Of a DNA stretch of 63,440 bases, positions 23,726 to 37,622 are shown in pieces. The notes under the pieces were generated by a model. That model saw only the letters and a program-made list of their open reading frames with translations, was not told the DNA's origin and searched no databases. The position numbers were made by a program, and so were the translations under genes. This DNA comes from Vitrella brassicaformis. Taxonomy: Eukaryota; Sar; Vitrellaceae. Within the stretch, counting starts at the first letter, position 1, and each line of letters begins with the position of its first letter. The DNA lies in NCBI GenBank assembly GCA_001179505.1, contig CDMY01000908.1:55899-119338 (forward strand), written 5' to 3'.

Positions 23726-26700
23726 ATGGCGTGCCGCTGCATCAGCCTCGAGGAGCTTGTCGAGGTTCTCAGGAGGTCATTCTCCCCTCATGAGTCGGGT
23801 GAGAATACATGTGCAGGATTGCAATCATTGAAATCAGCATGATTCGATGCAGAGGGGCCACTTTGTCACGAGTTTTCTCTGTTCTTGCCTTTCTGCAGAG
23901 CGCAAACACTCAGAGAAGAGGTCAGAAGAAATCGACAAGGCGCCGGGACTAATGTGTCAGCTCCTCGACATTGTCGTATCATCTGAGGTAAATACATCAC
24001 TGATTGACCCCCCGAGGGACTGTTCTGTGTGTGTGCGTGTGTGTGTGTGTGTGTCACCTCCTTCAGATCGATGAGGCGATCCGGCTGGCTGCTGCTGTTG
24101 CCCTCAAGAATCAGATCCGGAAGTGGTATTGAGAGAAGAGAGGAAGTCACTGGCGGCGGAATGATGCAGTCTCTCATCTCGCCCCACAGGTGGAAGGACC
24201 CCGAGGACGACCTGAAACATGAGAAAGAGATCGACGAGCGGCACGCGGGACAATCAGAACAGGACAGAGCCATTCTCAAGGAGAAGAAAATCGGCTTCAG
24301 GGAAGGAGAGAAGCAGCCTATACGTTCCAAGATTCTAAACGCGATGGTGATATGCACCAAGCATAATCTGAGGTGCATTAAAGGGAGATGTACTGTTCCA
24401 ACCAAGGCACTTCATCACTTGGTAACTTGCCCCTTCTTCTCCCGCCTGCAGGGCTCAGCTCGATGAGTGCATCAGGCTGATAGTCTTAATCGACTTCCCT
24501 GACTACTGGCCAGAGCTGCTCGACAGCATCCTTCTCGTACGTGGCCGCACACACCGAGGCACCTGACATTATCCTCATTGCCTCTACTGTCAGGCGCTTG
24601 CATCGAGGGATCAGATGCAGACCTACTGCGCACTTCTTGTTCTTAGGCGGCTTGTCAAGAAATATGAGGTCAGTTCAGAGAAAGAACAGCCGACTGCAGT
24701 CGTGAAAGTAAGTGGTCGGGCTCTCCTGTCTCTTCGTTCTTCTTAGATGAAGACCGATGACAACAGGTGAAAAAACTTGCAGCGTTCGTTACCTGCCGTC
24801 CCACCTGCTTTGCCTTTCCAGAGAGCCACTCACTGTGATCATGCAGAAGACCGTGCCGGTCGTTTTGCCTCTTGGCGTTGAGCTGCTTCGGATGGGCTTG
24901 AGAAGCCAAGATTGTGCGATTATGCTCAAGCTGATCCTGAAGTGAGCCTGCACAAGAGAAAGGGCACTTGCACGCTCTACATTCATTCACTGCAGGTATT
25001 ATTTCTCAGCAACACAAATGGCGCTTTCGAAAGCCCCCGCGATACGGCAAACAGCCAACCAGTGGATGCAGCTCGTAGATGATGTTCTCCGCGAGCAAGG
25101 TGCGGACTGCTGCAAAGAATGCGCAGGCATTGCCTGCTCGAGAGATTCTTGTTTGTTCATAGTCCCCTCTGAGATTCTTCCGCCGGACGTGTCGATGCGA
25201 GAGGACTTGGCCCAATACAAGCTGAAGAAGTGGGCGCTCCAGATCGCGTACCGCTTCTTCACGCGGTACGGGAACCCTTCGTTCGTGTCGGATTCTGAAG
25301 ACAAGGACTGGGCCCGCCAGTTCCTTGGTAACTGGGCAACAAAGTTCCTGAAATCGATGCTTTTTCTGCTTGATGAAGAGGCGCAACAGAGATGCTGGAT
25401 CAGCCGACGTATGCTCAACATCATTGTAAGTTACAAATCACCTATCTTGTGTACATCTTCTGCATTTGCTTGCGCAAACCGCAGCTTCAGTACCTTTCAT
25501 CGTGCCTGGAGCACGTTGCGACCTACGAGGCCCTGAAAGCCCACATTGCCCCCATCATCTCCCACGTAATTCTTGTACTCGCCTTGGATGCTATTTCCGT
25601 ATCCTCTCTTGTTTCAGGTTGTATTCCCGCTCCTGTGCTACGACGCGGATGACGTGGAAACGTGGGAAGATGATCCGGAGGAATTTCTCCGAGGAGAGGA
25701 GGACGTCTTCGTGACGATGCAGGTCTCGAGCAGGAGCAGCTTTTTGCACTCGCACCATCTTCATTCATCTCTGTAGAGTCCAAGAGAAGCGGCCGTTGAG
25801 TTCTTGCGCGACTTGTGCAAATATCGCGGGAAAGGCAACTTGACGACTATCCTGAATCAAACACACGATATTCTTCGAAGGTAGATCAAGATGCCAGTGA
25901 TTGAAACGACTTAAGTCATCGTGCCTTTGCAGATACCAATGCTCATCACAAAGCGAGCAAGCAAACATGGGGATGCTGAAAGTTGGCGCTCTCACAATGG
26001 TACGTTGACCCACCAGATCTTCCTCACGCCGCTTGCATTTGTCTTAGATCGAGAGTGTCGCCGAGACAGTATGCGACAAGAAACGGAGTCTGCCGATTGA
26101 ACAGCTGATCGAGATCCACATTTTGCCCGATGTCCGGAGTCAAGACAAGTTTCTTCGCTATCGAAGTCTTCGGTATGTTACCAGAATGGAGAAGGTGCAA
26201 CAACACTCGCTCTAAATTTCGATTCTTCATCGTCCAGCACGTATTCAGAGCTCCTTACTGCCCTGTCCAAAAAGAAGAACATCAGCAACCCCCTGCTGCA
26301 CCTCAACTTCTTCTCTTACCTCATTGCGGCAACGGAGGATTCTGAAAAACCTGTCAGGGTTGCGGCGTGCGTTGCCTTCAAGCCGTTCTGCAAGACAAAA
26401 GCGTTGAAACCCGTGGTTCAAAAGGTAACCTTGCGCGGAGACAGAGACAAAGGCTTTTTACGGAGGGATTCCGCGCTGTCCAGAACATTTTGACATGCCT
26501 CGACCGGCTACTATCCGCCATCTATTCAACGGACAGCGAAGATCTCGTAGAAACTCTTGAGACGTTAGTGGAGAACTTCCAGGTGAGAGAAACAAAATGA
26601 AAATCGACACGTAACAAGAAATACGGTAATGCTTGTTGACGACGACTTCTAGACTGAAGTAGTCCCCTTCGCTCAGAAGGTTATCGAGGGCCTAGTTGTA

Positions 26701-28635
26701 GCTTATCTTCGCATGCGCGAGTCAGAGGACGGCGAGGCAGATTTGTCGGCGTTTGCTGTGATGAAGACGATTCAAACCGTCTTGGAGGCGTGTCCGGACC
26801 CGAAGATCTTCGTGTCTCTTGAGTCGGCCCTTTCCCCTTTTCTTTGCAAAGTTTTCCAGCCTGACGCGATCGACTTTCTTGAGGACGTACGCTGACACGA
26901 ACAGAACGGACTCTCCTGGCTGGTTTTCGCCTGCCTCCTATCTCTTACTGCAGGGAGTGTCCATTTTGGCGTTTTTGACGTCCAACGAGCCGATTTCAAG
27001 CGGACTCTGGCAACATTTTGTGCATATCCATCGTGTCGTCTGCGGCAGGTGGGTGTGTGGAGATGTCTGAAAATCGATTCCTTTTTCCGTTTTGCTGCAT
27101 CGATTCAGCCCAGAGTTTCCCTTTCATTGTCAACACGGATGGGCAACGGACCTTGTAACATGGGGACGAGGGTTTTTGCAGCAACGCTTTTCACTAATTT
27201 TTCTTTCAGGTTGAGTTCATGATTCCAGTGATCGAAAATTTCGTCTACCACGGCCTCGAGGGGTTTCTACACGTAGGACACGTAGGGCCAGAGACAAGAA
27301 GTGATTTGGTCGAGTGTTTTGGTCCCTGCCCTTTCGTGCAGCATCACGACCGTGCCGGAAAGAGCTTTGTCGCGCTTCTGATGGAGATGGCTGTCCGAAT
27401 CACAGACACTAACCGCGTTTTGGAACTCGTCAACGTTCCTTGCATCATCAATCCCCTATTTGAGAAGTGCGCCGTTCTCGCGATTGAGACGGGGAAAGGC
27501 GCCGGTGGAGGAGGCCCCATCGACAACCTTATCGATCCTGTACTGCGCATGACCTGGGGCATCATGAAGGACAAAGGATGGAATGCAGCCTCAACCGAAG
27601 AGGACTGTGACTTGATTGCCCGGGACTACCAGATGGCCGTTTTCTCGTTGTGGGGAAACATTCTTGCTTACGACCCTCTTCTGTTCGTCTCGTGCACAAT
27701 CGAGGTCTGCCGAATGTCTTGAATGGGCCTAACGAGCCAGAATGGTGTCTTCTTTCTTTGCGTCAGAAACCCGAGCTGCACGGGTTATTGGACACCTGGC
27801 TGAATCTCGTCAGCAGCATGTCTACGAAAAAGGGGTCAGCAAGGGAGTTTTGTTTTTGCGTTGTGACAGTGTTCTTCCCTCGTCAGGTTGCGAGTAAAAA
27901 AGCGGTTTGTCGTGGGGATGACCCGGTTGGTTCAGCTCGTCAAGCTTCCAGAATCAAACATTCCCGACGCTTTCCGAAACACCCTCCAACCAGCAATGCC
28001 GCGAATTCTCCAGGCAGTTGTGAGAGAGTCGGAATCGCTTCACAGGTAAGCCTCTGCAGCCTCTTCCTTCAGGTGCGCAACATACGCATCGCGTGTTGTG
28101 TCCCTTAGACTAAAGAAGGAGAACCAAGGAAAGGAATCAGCAGCCGCAAAGGCGAACCACCAGGCCGTTCCTACAAACACAGAAGGCGAAAACGGTGAGA
28201 GCGGAGATGAGTGGTCGGACGAGTCACCGGAGTCAGAACAAGATCTTAATGACGACCAAGTGAGCGAGAAATGCTGAAAGATGCCTTCATACTCGTGGTC
28301 GGCCATATGATGGCAGGATGCGGACACTGCCAAAAATCGAATATACATGCACAAGCTCAATCAGGCAACACTCAATGATAACAAGATTGGAGCCAAAGCA
28401 TCTGATTGACTTGACGGTTTTTCACTTGAACTAGATGGGTGATGGAGACGACGACGACTCAGACGAAGACTACGAGTGAGAGATCATGTATACATGATTA
28501 CGCGTCCTGCTCATTGTGTCTTTGCGCAGTGGTGAAGAATCTGAAAGAGCTCAACAGCCTATGGATGCCATCGACGAGTTGCAATTCGTCAGAGATGTCA
28601 TATCGACGCTATGTCCTGATGTTCGAGCTTTGTAG
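23726..28635 (+). CDS. Importin-7/8-type (Sxm1/Nmd5) beta-karyopherin
   Basis: About 27 exons with GT-AG or GC-AG introns assemble to roughly 1,100 aa, close to the family length. The start MACRCISLEELVEVLRR lies at 23726. Matches to importin 7/8 run throughout: VALKNQIRKWW near residue 70, YKLKKWALQIAYRFFTRYG, VVFPLLCYDADDVETWEDDP, a Pro-rich FLRYRSLRTYSELL segment, an acidic stretch (GDGDDDDSDEDY), and a C-terminal AIDELQFVRDVISTL. These proteins carry ribosomal proteins, histones and signalling factors into the nucleus with Ran. Many exons are very short (MKTDDNR is 7 codons). The intron at 28398-28434 is only 37 nt, appears to start GC (AAA|GCATCT) and keeps the frame; no GT donor there does. 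The small exon about 27109-27154 is the least certain. The gene is tail-to-tail with PGM, the stop codons 172 bp apart. Confidence 0.88.
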
Positions 28636-28807
28636 CAAGTCGACCGAACCAGTGAAAAGGCTACAAAACACTGTTTTCATCAACTACGCCACTTCACGGA
28701 CGGAAAAGCACAAAAATCTGGAGACGTGGCACGCCACCGCATAATCAGCGCCTACTGGGCCTTTTCTCGATTGCAGAGAAGGAACCTAGAACCTTCATGA
28801 GCTGTTC

Positions 28808-31593
<2,786 letters not shown>

Positions 31594-32114
31594 GATCACG
31601 GAAAAGGGTCGTTCCGCCGGACAAATCTAGCAGTCTCCGGAAGGGTAAAGTTCATTTGTAAATTCCCCAAAAGGAAGGGGCTCCTGGTGTTTCATTAATA
31701 CGGTGAGAGACCGACAGGCATCCATAGAGGAACGCACCCCGCAACCCCAAAAGATGCATGCACGCACAGTACCCACATGCATGTACGCTGTCTGTGGTGC
31801 ACCGTCAAGACCATTCACGACGTCCTTTACACAGACAACCGGCCCCTCCAACGCCACCTTCCTACAATCGCTCGCCCCAGAGGTCGCATCAATGCTTCGT
31901 ATGTATCCCAGTCATAGGAAAACTCAATCGGACTACTTGCTTGACCTGACCTGCCCTGCCCTGCCCTCTCCGTATCGTCTGACGTCATTGACGAGGAGGA
32001 CAACAATCAGGTCACTCTGTCTCGTTTCGAGGCCCCATGCCTTACTCCCCAACACCTCCACTGTCACCTCCATTCAGGTCTAGGCATGCTGCCGAGGACG
32101 TGGCAAACTGACAT
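31594..32114. other. Spacer between PGM and the TUTase gene
   Basis: This holds the PGM promoter side and the 3' flank of the nucleotidyltransferase. The only internal structure I can explain is the duplicated exon scrap at 31962-32094. The remainder, 31620-31960, shows no coding signal. Confidence 0.5.
31962..32094 (-). pseudogene. Fragment of the TUTase catalytic exon (duplicate of 37231-37359)
   Basis: The 133-bp stretch is a close copy of 37231-37359, in the same orientation, covering the codons for the nucleotidyltransferase GS/DxD signature region. It starts with the shared TGCCCTCTCCGTATCGTCTG and ends with GGTCTAGGCATGCTGCCG. Relative to the parent it has scattered substitutions and a 4-base insertion (ATTC near 32074), which break the frame. 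It lies just beyond the stop codon of the full-length gene, so parent and scrap flank the gene as direct repeats. Confidence 0.85.
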
Positions 32115-35100
32115 CTACATGCTTTCCTTGGCGGCGCCCCTATGGATGTCTCGTAGTGCATGCCCAAGAAGCCCCAATCCACCAATCTTCTTTCTCGGCT
32201 TTGGCGTCTCTTGTCCGATGTGTTCATTCTCCTCGGTTGGATGCTGCGCTGTTCTTGTCCTCTCAGCATCTTTTCTTCCTTCTGGTGGGGCCCCCGTCCT
32301 CGGTAGCGGTTCAACTGCGCTCTCAGTGGTCACCTCGGAGGAGCTGTCCTCACGGTGTCTAGAAAGAACCGGCGCCCTTCTGGTTCGCTCGAACGACCAC
32401 GGCCCGTCCCGGCCAGGCCCACGAAGCTTTGGCGACGAACTGTAAGCGCCGTCTGCAGACTCGACTGATGCCAAACGAGGACGGTCTTCGCTGGAGCGAA
32501 AGGCCTCGGCGTGCAAGAAGACGGTCTCTGGTGCTGCGTAAGGCTCGTGTTGCGGAGCTCGCTGTGGGCGGACGCTGTCGCTCCGTACCAATGGGCTCGA
32601 TGAGCCATACGCCTCATTTCCGTTTCCAGTCGGCCTGTTGTCTCGGCGAAGCCCCACCATGGGTGAGAAGCCATTTGGTCGGTCCTCAGCAACAACGTCG
32701 CCCTGTCCACGGTGGTCGTGGTCGTGGCCGCGGGTGAGGCTTGGCCGTCGTCTTCGGTCATCGATGACGTGCCCGTCACTGGGTGAGCCTCTGGGAGGGT
32801 CATCGTCGCGATGGTGGCTGCTTCGGCCAGGTTGCTCGCCACGAGAATGCGATGGCCGGTCCTCCTCGTTGCTGTGGCGAGCGGCGGTCCGCCCGCCGGC
32901 ATTGGGGAGAGACTGACGAGACGCCTTTATTTGGCCCAGAGCGTGTCCGAGAAGGCCTCCAGTCAGTCCAATCTTTGCCCTCGGCCGGCTTGGTGTTGAC
33001 TCGTGCTGTCCTCCTTCACCAGAGGAGCTCGAACCCGCCATCTCGAAACCTCTGTCTCTGTTGGTGACCATGGCGTCGGTCGTCGTGTCGGATCGCCGAT
33101 GGAAGGCGCCGGATGGAGAGGGGTGGGACGCTACAGCAGCCACATCCTTCAGGCGAGTAGGGGTCGCAACTGCAGCCTGGGGGGAGGGGGAGGGGCGAGG
33201 GAGGCTCGACCGAGGGTGGACACCGTACGACAGGGGGGTGCCATCTGATTGATATATGGCGCAGGATAGATAGAGATGGCACAAGAAGAAAGAGAGAACA
33301 TGACAAGACGTTACGGCACCTTGGCTTCCCGCCCTCCTATTGCTCTCACTCACTCACCCGGAGACTGGTTGGGGTCCTGATGTCTTCTCAGGGCCTTTGG
33401 CGGCAAAGAGGGTGGAGGTGGGGCATTGACTAGCTTCCAGCCGGCGTCGGTTCTCCCCCTTCTGGCGTACTGTGAAGGGGGCACAGGCACAGATGACGGG
33501 GGTGGAGGCGGCGGCGACATGCCGTCCACTCCGGCCGCACTGTCCGAGGGCGTCTGCGGGCGGGCGGAGCTGCCACCGTCCATGCTCAAGTCCATCGACG
33601 TTTTTCGCCGCTCGGCATCGGCTTCATGGGGGTCTCCTCCCCGGTCGACCTTGTAGTGATGCCTCACAACGAAGCCCTCAGACCGGCGGTGGTCAGGTAT
33701 TCCCTTCTTGTGTGAGGCAGGGAGGGCCGAGTCGGGGGAGACCCGTGCTGGAGCGGCTGGAGGGCCTGCAGTGACAGCAGTAGCAGCGGGCGAGTATGGC
33801 TGGGTTGAGGGCGGTTGGAAGGTCGGAGGGAGATTGTGTGGGTTGGGTGTCTGCAGGTGCGATTGATGCTGCTGACTGTGATGGGGGGCTGGCAGGGGAG
33901 TGGACGAGGACCGGTACTGCACCAACGTCTTGTCGTCGCCGCCCGGCACGCCACTGTTGTTGCGCGTCACTTGGTGGGTAGGCGCTAGGATGGCGCTCTG
34001 CAGCACGTCCTCATCGCCTCGACTACTGTATGGAGAGCCCTCAGGGAGCGAATACTGGTCAAAATGCAACCCGCAAGCAACGAACCGTGGGGGCACTGAA
34101 CACATTCCAGGAAGTCTGCGTGTGTGTAGTGTGTGTACCTGAGTGTTTTCTTGAGTGTTTGGAGGTGCGGTGAGGTCTTCACCGGACGCCTGGAGGTCTT
34201 TCGAGGTAGGATGCGGGGCAAACTGAGCTGCAGTTCCTCCACCTCTCGCTTCACTGCTCCCCCAATCCTGCTGCAACGCCACCGACCTCAAAGCCTCTGC
34301 ACACAGACAGTCAGGACAGACAGACAGACAGACAGGCAAAGCGAGACAGACACTGAATGAATGCATGGATGCCTCAACCTGTATCTGTCTGAGGGTGGCG
34401 TAGCGTGTGGCGCGCCCAGCCCACCCGGGCGTGCCCCCCACCCACTCGCCCACCACAGCTTACTGACCTGCGATGGCCCGTCCTGCGTCCGGGTTGGCCC
34501 TGCAGAGATTGAGAAGCTGGTGGACGGTGGCCATCTCGAGGTGGTGGCCAGGCGAGGGAGAGGCGGGTGCTTGTGCGGCAGGGACGGCCGCGGTGGTGTG
34601 GCCCACCACTTGAATGGATTGGACTCCATGCAGGTTGACGGGAGGCGGGGAGGATGGGTAGGAGGGATGGTGGATGCCGCCGGCATGGTGGTCCAGGACG
34701 GATGGAGAGGATGCAGCATGAGTGTCAGGCAGCGTCCGGATGCTCCGCTGGCTCTCGGACACGCAAGTTGCCGTCTCATGAGCACTGTGGTCCGCATAGG
34801 GCTGGTGGGTGTGGCTGAGTGTGTGGATGTGGGTGGGGGCCATGTTGAAGGACAGGGGGGCCGTCATCCCCGCCACTCCTCCTCCGGTGTGGTGGTGGTT
34901 GATGAGCTGCAGCTGCTGCAAGATCTGCAGCGAGCCACCAAACCCATGATGCCCCAGCGTCGCTGGCGTGACAGTGGGTGCGGGAGGGGACGGGGACATC
35001 ACTTGGACTGTCGCGGGGCTGTCGATGGTGGTGTGAGTGACCACTCTGCCGTCTCCCATCCTAGGTAGTACCACCGCGCCCCCACTCATTGTGGCGTAGT

Positions 35101-37462
35101 ATGGCTGCCCGCCATCACTGTCCTCGGCTCCCTCGTCCACGCCCACATACGGGTCAGGCGTTGTTTGCGGGGATGCTGCCGGGTGGGGATGATGGACTGT
35201 GGTGGTCATGCCGTCACGATGGGCAGGGGACGGTGACGCATGGACAGCCAGGGTGGGGGGGTTAGAGGGGGCCTGCTGCTGCTGCTGCTGCTGTCGCGGG
35301 ACTGTGACGGTGCCCGTTGTGTGCCGCAGGGAAGTGGCGGCATGGCCACCGTCCTCGTCAGAGGCACACCCACTGACGTGGTGAAAGGGGTCATGTGAAG
35401 GGGGGTGGCTGTTGGTCAGGGACATGGTGCCGTTGTCCCTCCACTCGCTCATGTACTCTGCCGCCGATGTGGGGACGTCTGTGTGGGGCGTGCTGTCGGC
35501 CGACTCGACAAGCGTGCCTGCCTTGGCCTGCTGCAGCTGCGCACTGAGGGATGGGATGGCGTCTCTGACGGTGGCCAGGCCCTCGGTGCTGCAGTGCTTG
35601 CAGTAGGGCACCAGAGGCTGCAGGTTGCCACGGGACGCCGTCTTGACGAACGGTGCGGTGGCGTGCCAGTAGGGTGCTTGGCTGGCCAGGGCCTCGAAGG
35701 CCGCCAGCCGCCCGCCCTCCTGCTTGGACAGGCAGAAGTCATCCTCGCGGCCCTCACCACCAGGGTAGACCATGACCTCCAGCCGACACACCCACTGACA
35801 CGGGCTGAACAACAACGGCACGCCGCGACCGTTGCCCAGGGCCTCGTTGCTCACGCGCACCAGCGAGAAGGCCGGCTTCCCGCCCTCATCGCCACCCGGC
35901 TGATGAATCTCGGGGATCTCACCGAGATTGGGGGCCTTGGCAATCGAATACAGACGACCGTGGACTACAGACCTGTGGTGTGGCCGCACACACAGCAGAG
36001 CAGAGAACAGCACAGCAGAGCAGAGCGGGCAGTTTGTCAGTCAGTCAGTCGGCATCGGGTATTGAGGCTGACTACACGGGACATGGCTCAGGTCACTCAC
36101 CTCACGTCGCGTCTACTGACGAAGTCCTTTGACCACCAGGTCTCCCAGTCGACGCATACCCTCTCGACACGAACAACCCTCAGATAACCTGCAGCCAGGC
36201 AGTGAGTGCAACAGGAGCCATTGCCTCCCTCCCGTCTTGGGGTGTCTGTCTGTCTGTCTGCCTGCTGTGTGTGCCGCTTGTGGCTTCAACAGTGCCTGCC
36301 TACCTTCGGCGAGTATGACGCCGAACATGCCTGGCCAGTCTGCCGGCGGCATGTCTGCTATGACGGACGGCAGGGTGTAGAGGTCCATGCCCTCCTCCTT
36401 CAAAACCTCCGTGATGGCGCTACCGCTGCCCGCCTGACGCCCCTCGTCCAGCAGCCGGTTGACTCGGTGGATCTCCCACAGGTACACCAACCAGGTGGCC
36501 GCCGACACCCGTGCCGCCAGGTCCGCGGGTGGGTCGGCCCCTGGGATGGCCGCTGGGTCCTCGATGGTCGTGAGCTCGTCCCACACGCCGCCGTGGTTCT
36601 GTGGCGAGAGGATCCTGGCGGCCACGTCGTCGAGGTCCTTGGTGAGCTGCACGGTGCCGTGACTGCCGCTGGCCACCAATGTGGATATGGTCATGGTGAG
36701 CTGCTCCCGAGAGCCAAACCGACGGAAGCACGAGGTGAACTGTGACGCCAGGCCCTCGTGGTTGGCCGAGGTGTCACAGAAGGTGACGGCCAACAGCATC
36801 CAGCAGATGGACGGCAGCCCGCCGTCCTTCATGCCAGGCAGCCGCCGCGCCTTCATCCACTGCTTGAGCAGCCGCATCACCTGACGCAGACCCGGCCGGT
36901 GCTTCAACACGGACTGGAAAAACGCCGTGTGCCGAATGGAATTCTCCGTGTTGACCGACACGTCGCAGATGACCGACTCGGTCCGCAGCGACAGGATGGG
37001 CACCCTTGCTGACTCGACGAACTGGCACTGGCATGTCCGCAGCAGCTCCAGGGGGTCGTACGATGACGCATGGGAGGGCGGCGTCACGCCGGTGGTCTCA
37101 TCCTCACCGTGCTGGGCACTCGCCCCATCCCCCTCTTGCCGCGAGTTGCTGACCGACAGCGGCGTGGCGTCGGCCTCGGGACGGGTGCGCATCTGCTGAA
37201 GTGCCCTCGAGATGGTCTGCAGAACCACCTTGCCCTCTCCGTATCGTCTGACGTCATTGACAAGGAGGACGACGTCCAGGTCACTGTGTCTCGTTTCGAC
37301 GCCCCATGCGGTGCTCCCCGACACCTCCACTGTCACCTCCAGGTCTAGGCATGCTGCCGTAAAGCGCCGCAAACAGTCCAACAGCTCCTCCTTCTTCTCT
37401 CTTTCCTCGGGAGTCGGTGTGATACACTCCAAAACATCCTGCCACGCGTAGTCGCACTCCAT
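32115..37462 (-). CDS. Cid1-like nucleotidyltransferase (TUTase / non-canonical poly(A) polymerase) with long disordered tail
   Basis: Six exons close in phase to 1578 aa: 37462-36304, 36188-36101, 35972-34468, 34296-34139, 34054-33358 and 33244-32115. The catalytic core is in exon 1. GSTAWGVETRHSDLDVVLLV holds the GS motif and DxD pair, ICDVSVN the third acidic residue, LLKQWMKARRLPGMKDGGLP the central helix, and DELTTIEDP resembles the PAP-associated region. These enzymes add uridines or adenines to RNA 3' ends, and DIS3L2-type nucleases can degrade the tailed RNA. The roughly 1,000-residue C-terminal part is disordered: polyQ (35273-35293), His/Pro/Ser-rich stretches and R/D-rich runs. Two copies of a KIG..GLLGHAL motif sit in the last exon. 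The tail joins to the core without any frame break, so I treat it as one gene. A fusion of two annotated models is the alternative. Confidence 0.82.
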
Positions 37463-37622
37463 GCCGAACGAAACCGCTAGCGAATCTCTGGGTTTGGCAG
37501 GGGTTCAGGGTTTTTCAGCATTGCGAGCTTGAGACTTGGGGATCTTTCCTGGAAAACAAAGCCGTGAACTAAACAGCGGGTGCAACCCCAGCGTTTGGGT
37601 TGATTGATTGGAAGATTCATCG
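37463..37622. promoter_or_regulatory. 160-bp divergent promoter between TUTase and HPF1
   Basis: On the minus strand it reads AAAAACCCTGAACCCC followed by GCCAAACCC (37485-37517), again telobox-like. It also contains TTGCGAGCTTGAG at 37521-37533. TGCGAGCTT recurs in the inverted repeat between Hook and H3. Both are candidate shared promoter elements; function is inferred only from position and recurrence. Confidence 0.5.

Noticed and set aside
35405-36187. 260-codon + strand ORF
   Set aside because: Shadow of TUTase exons 2-3. The minus-strand frame carries the conserved text.
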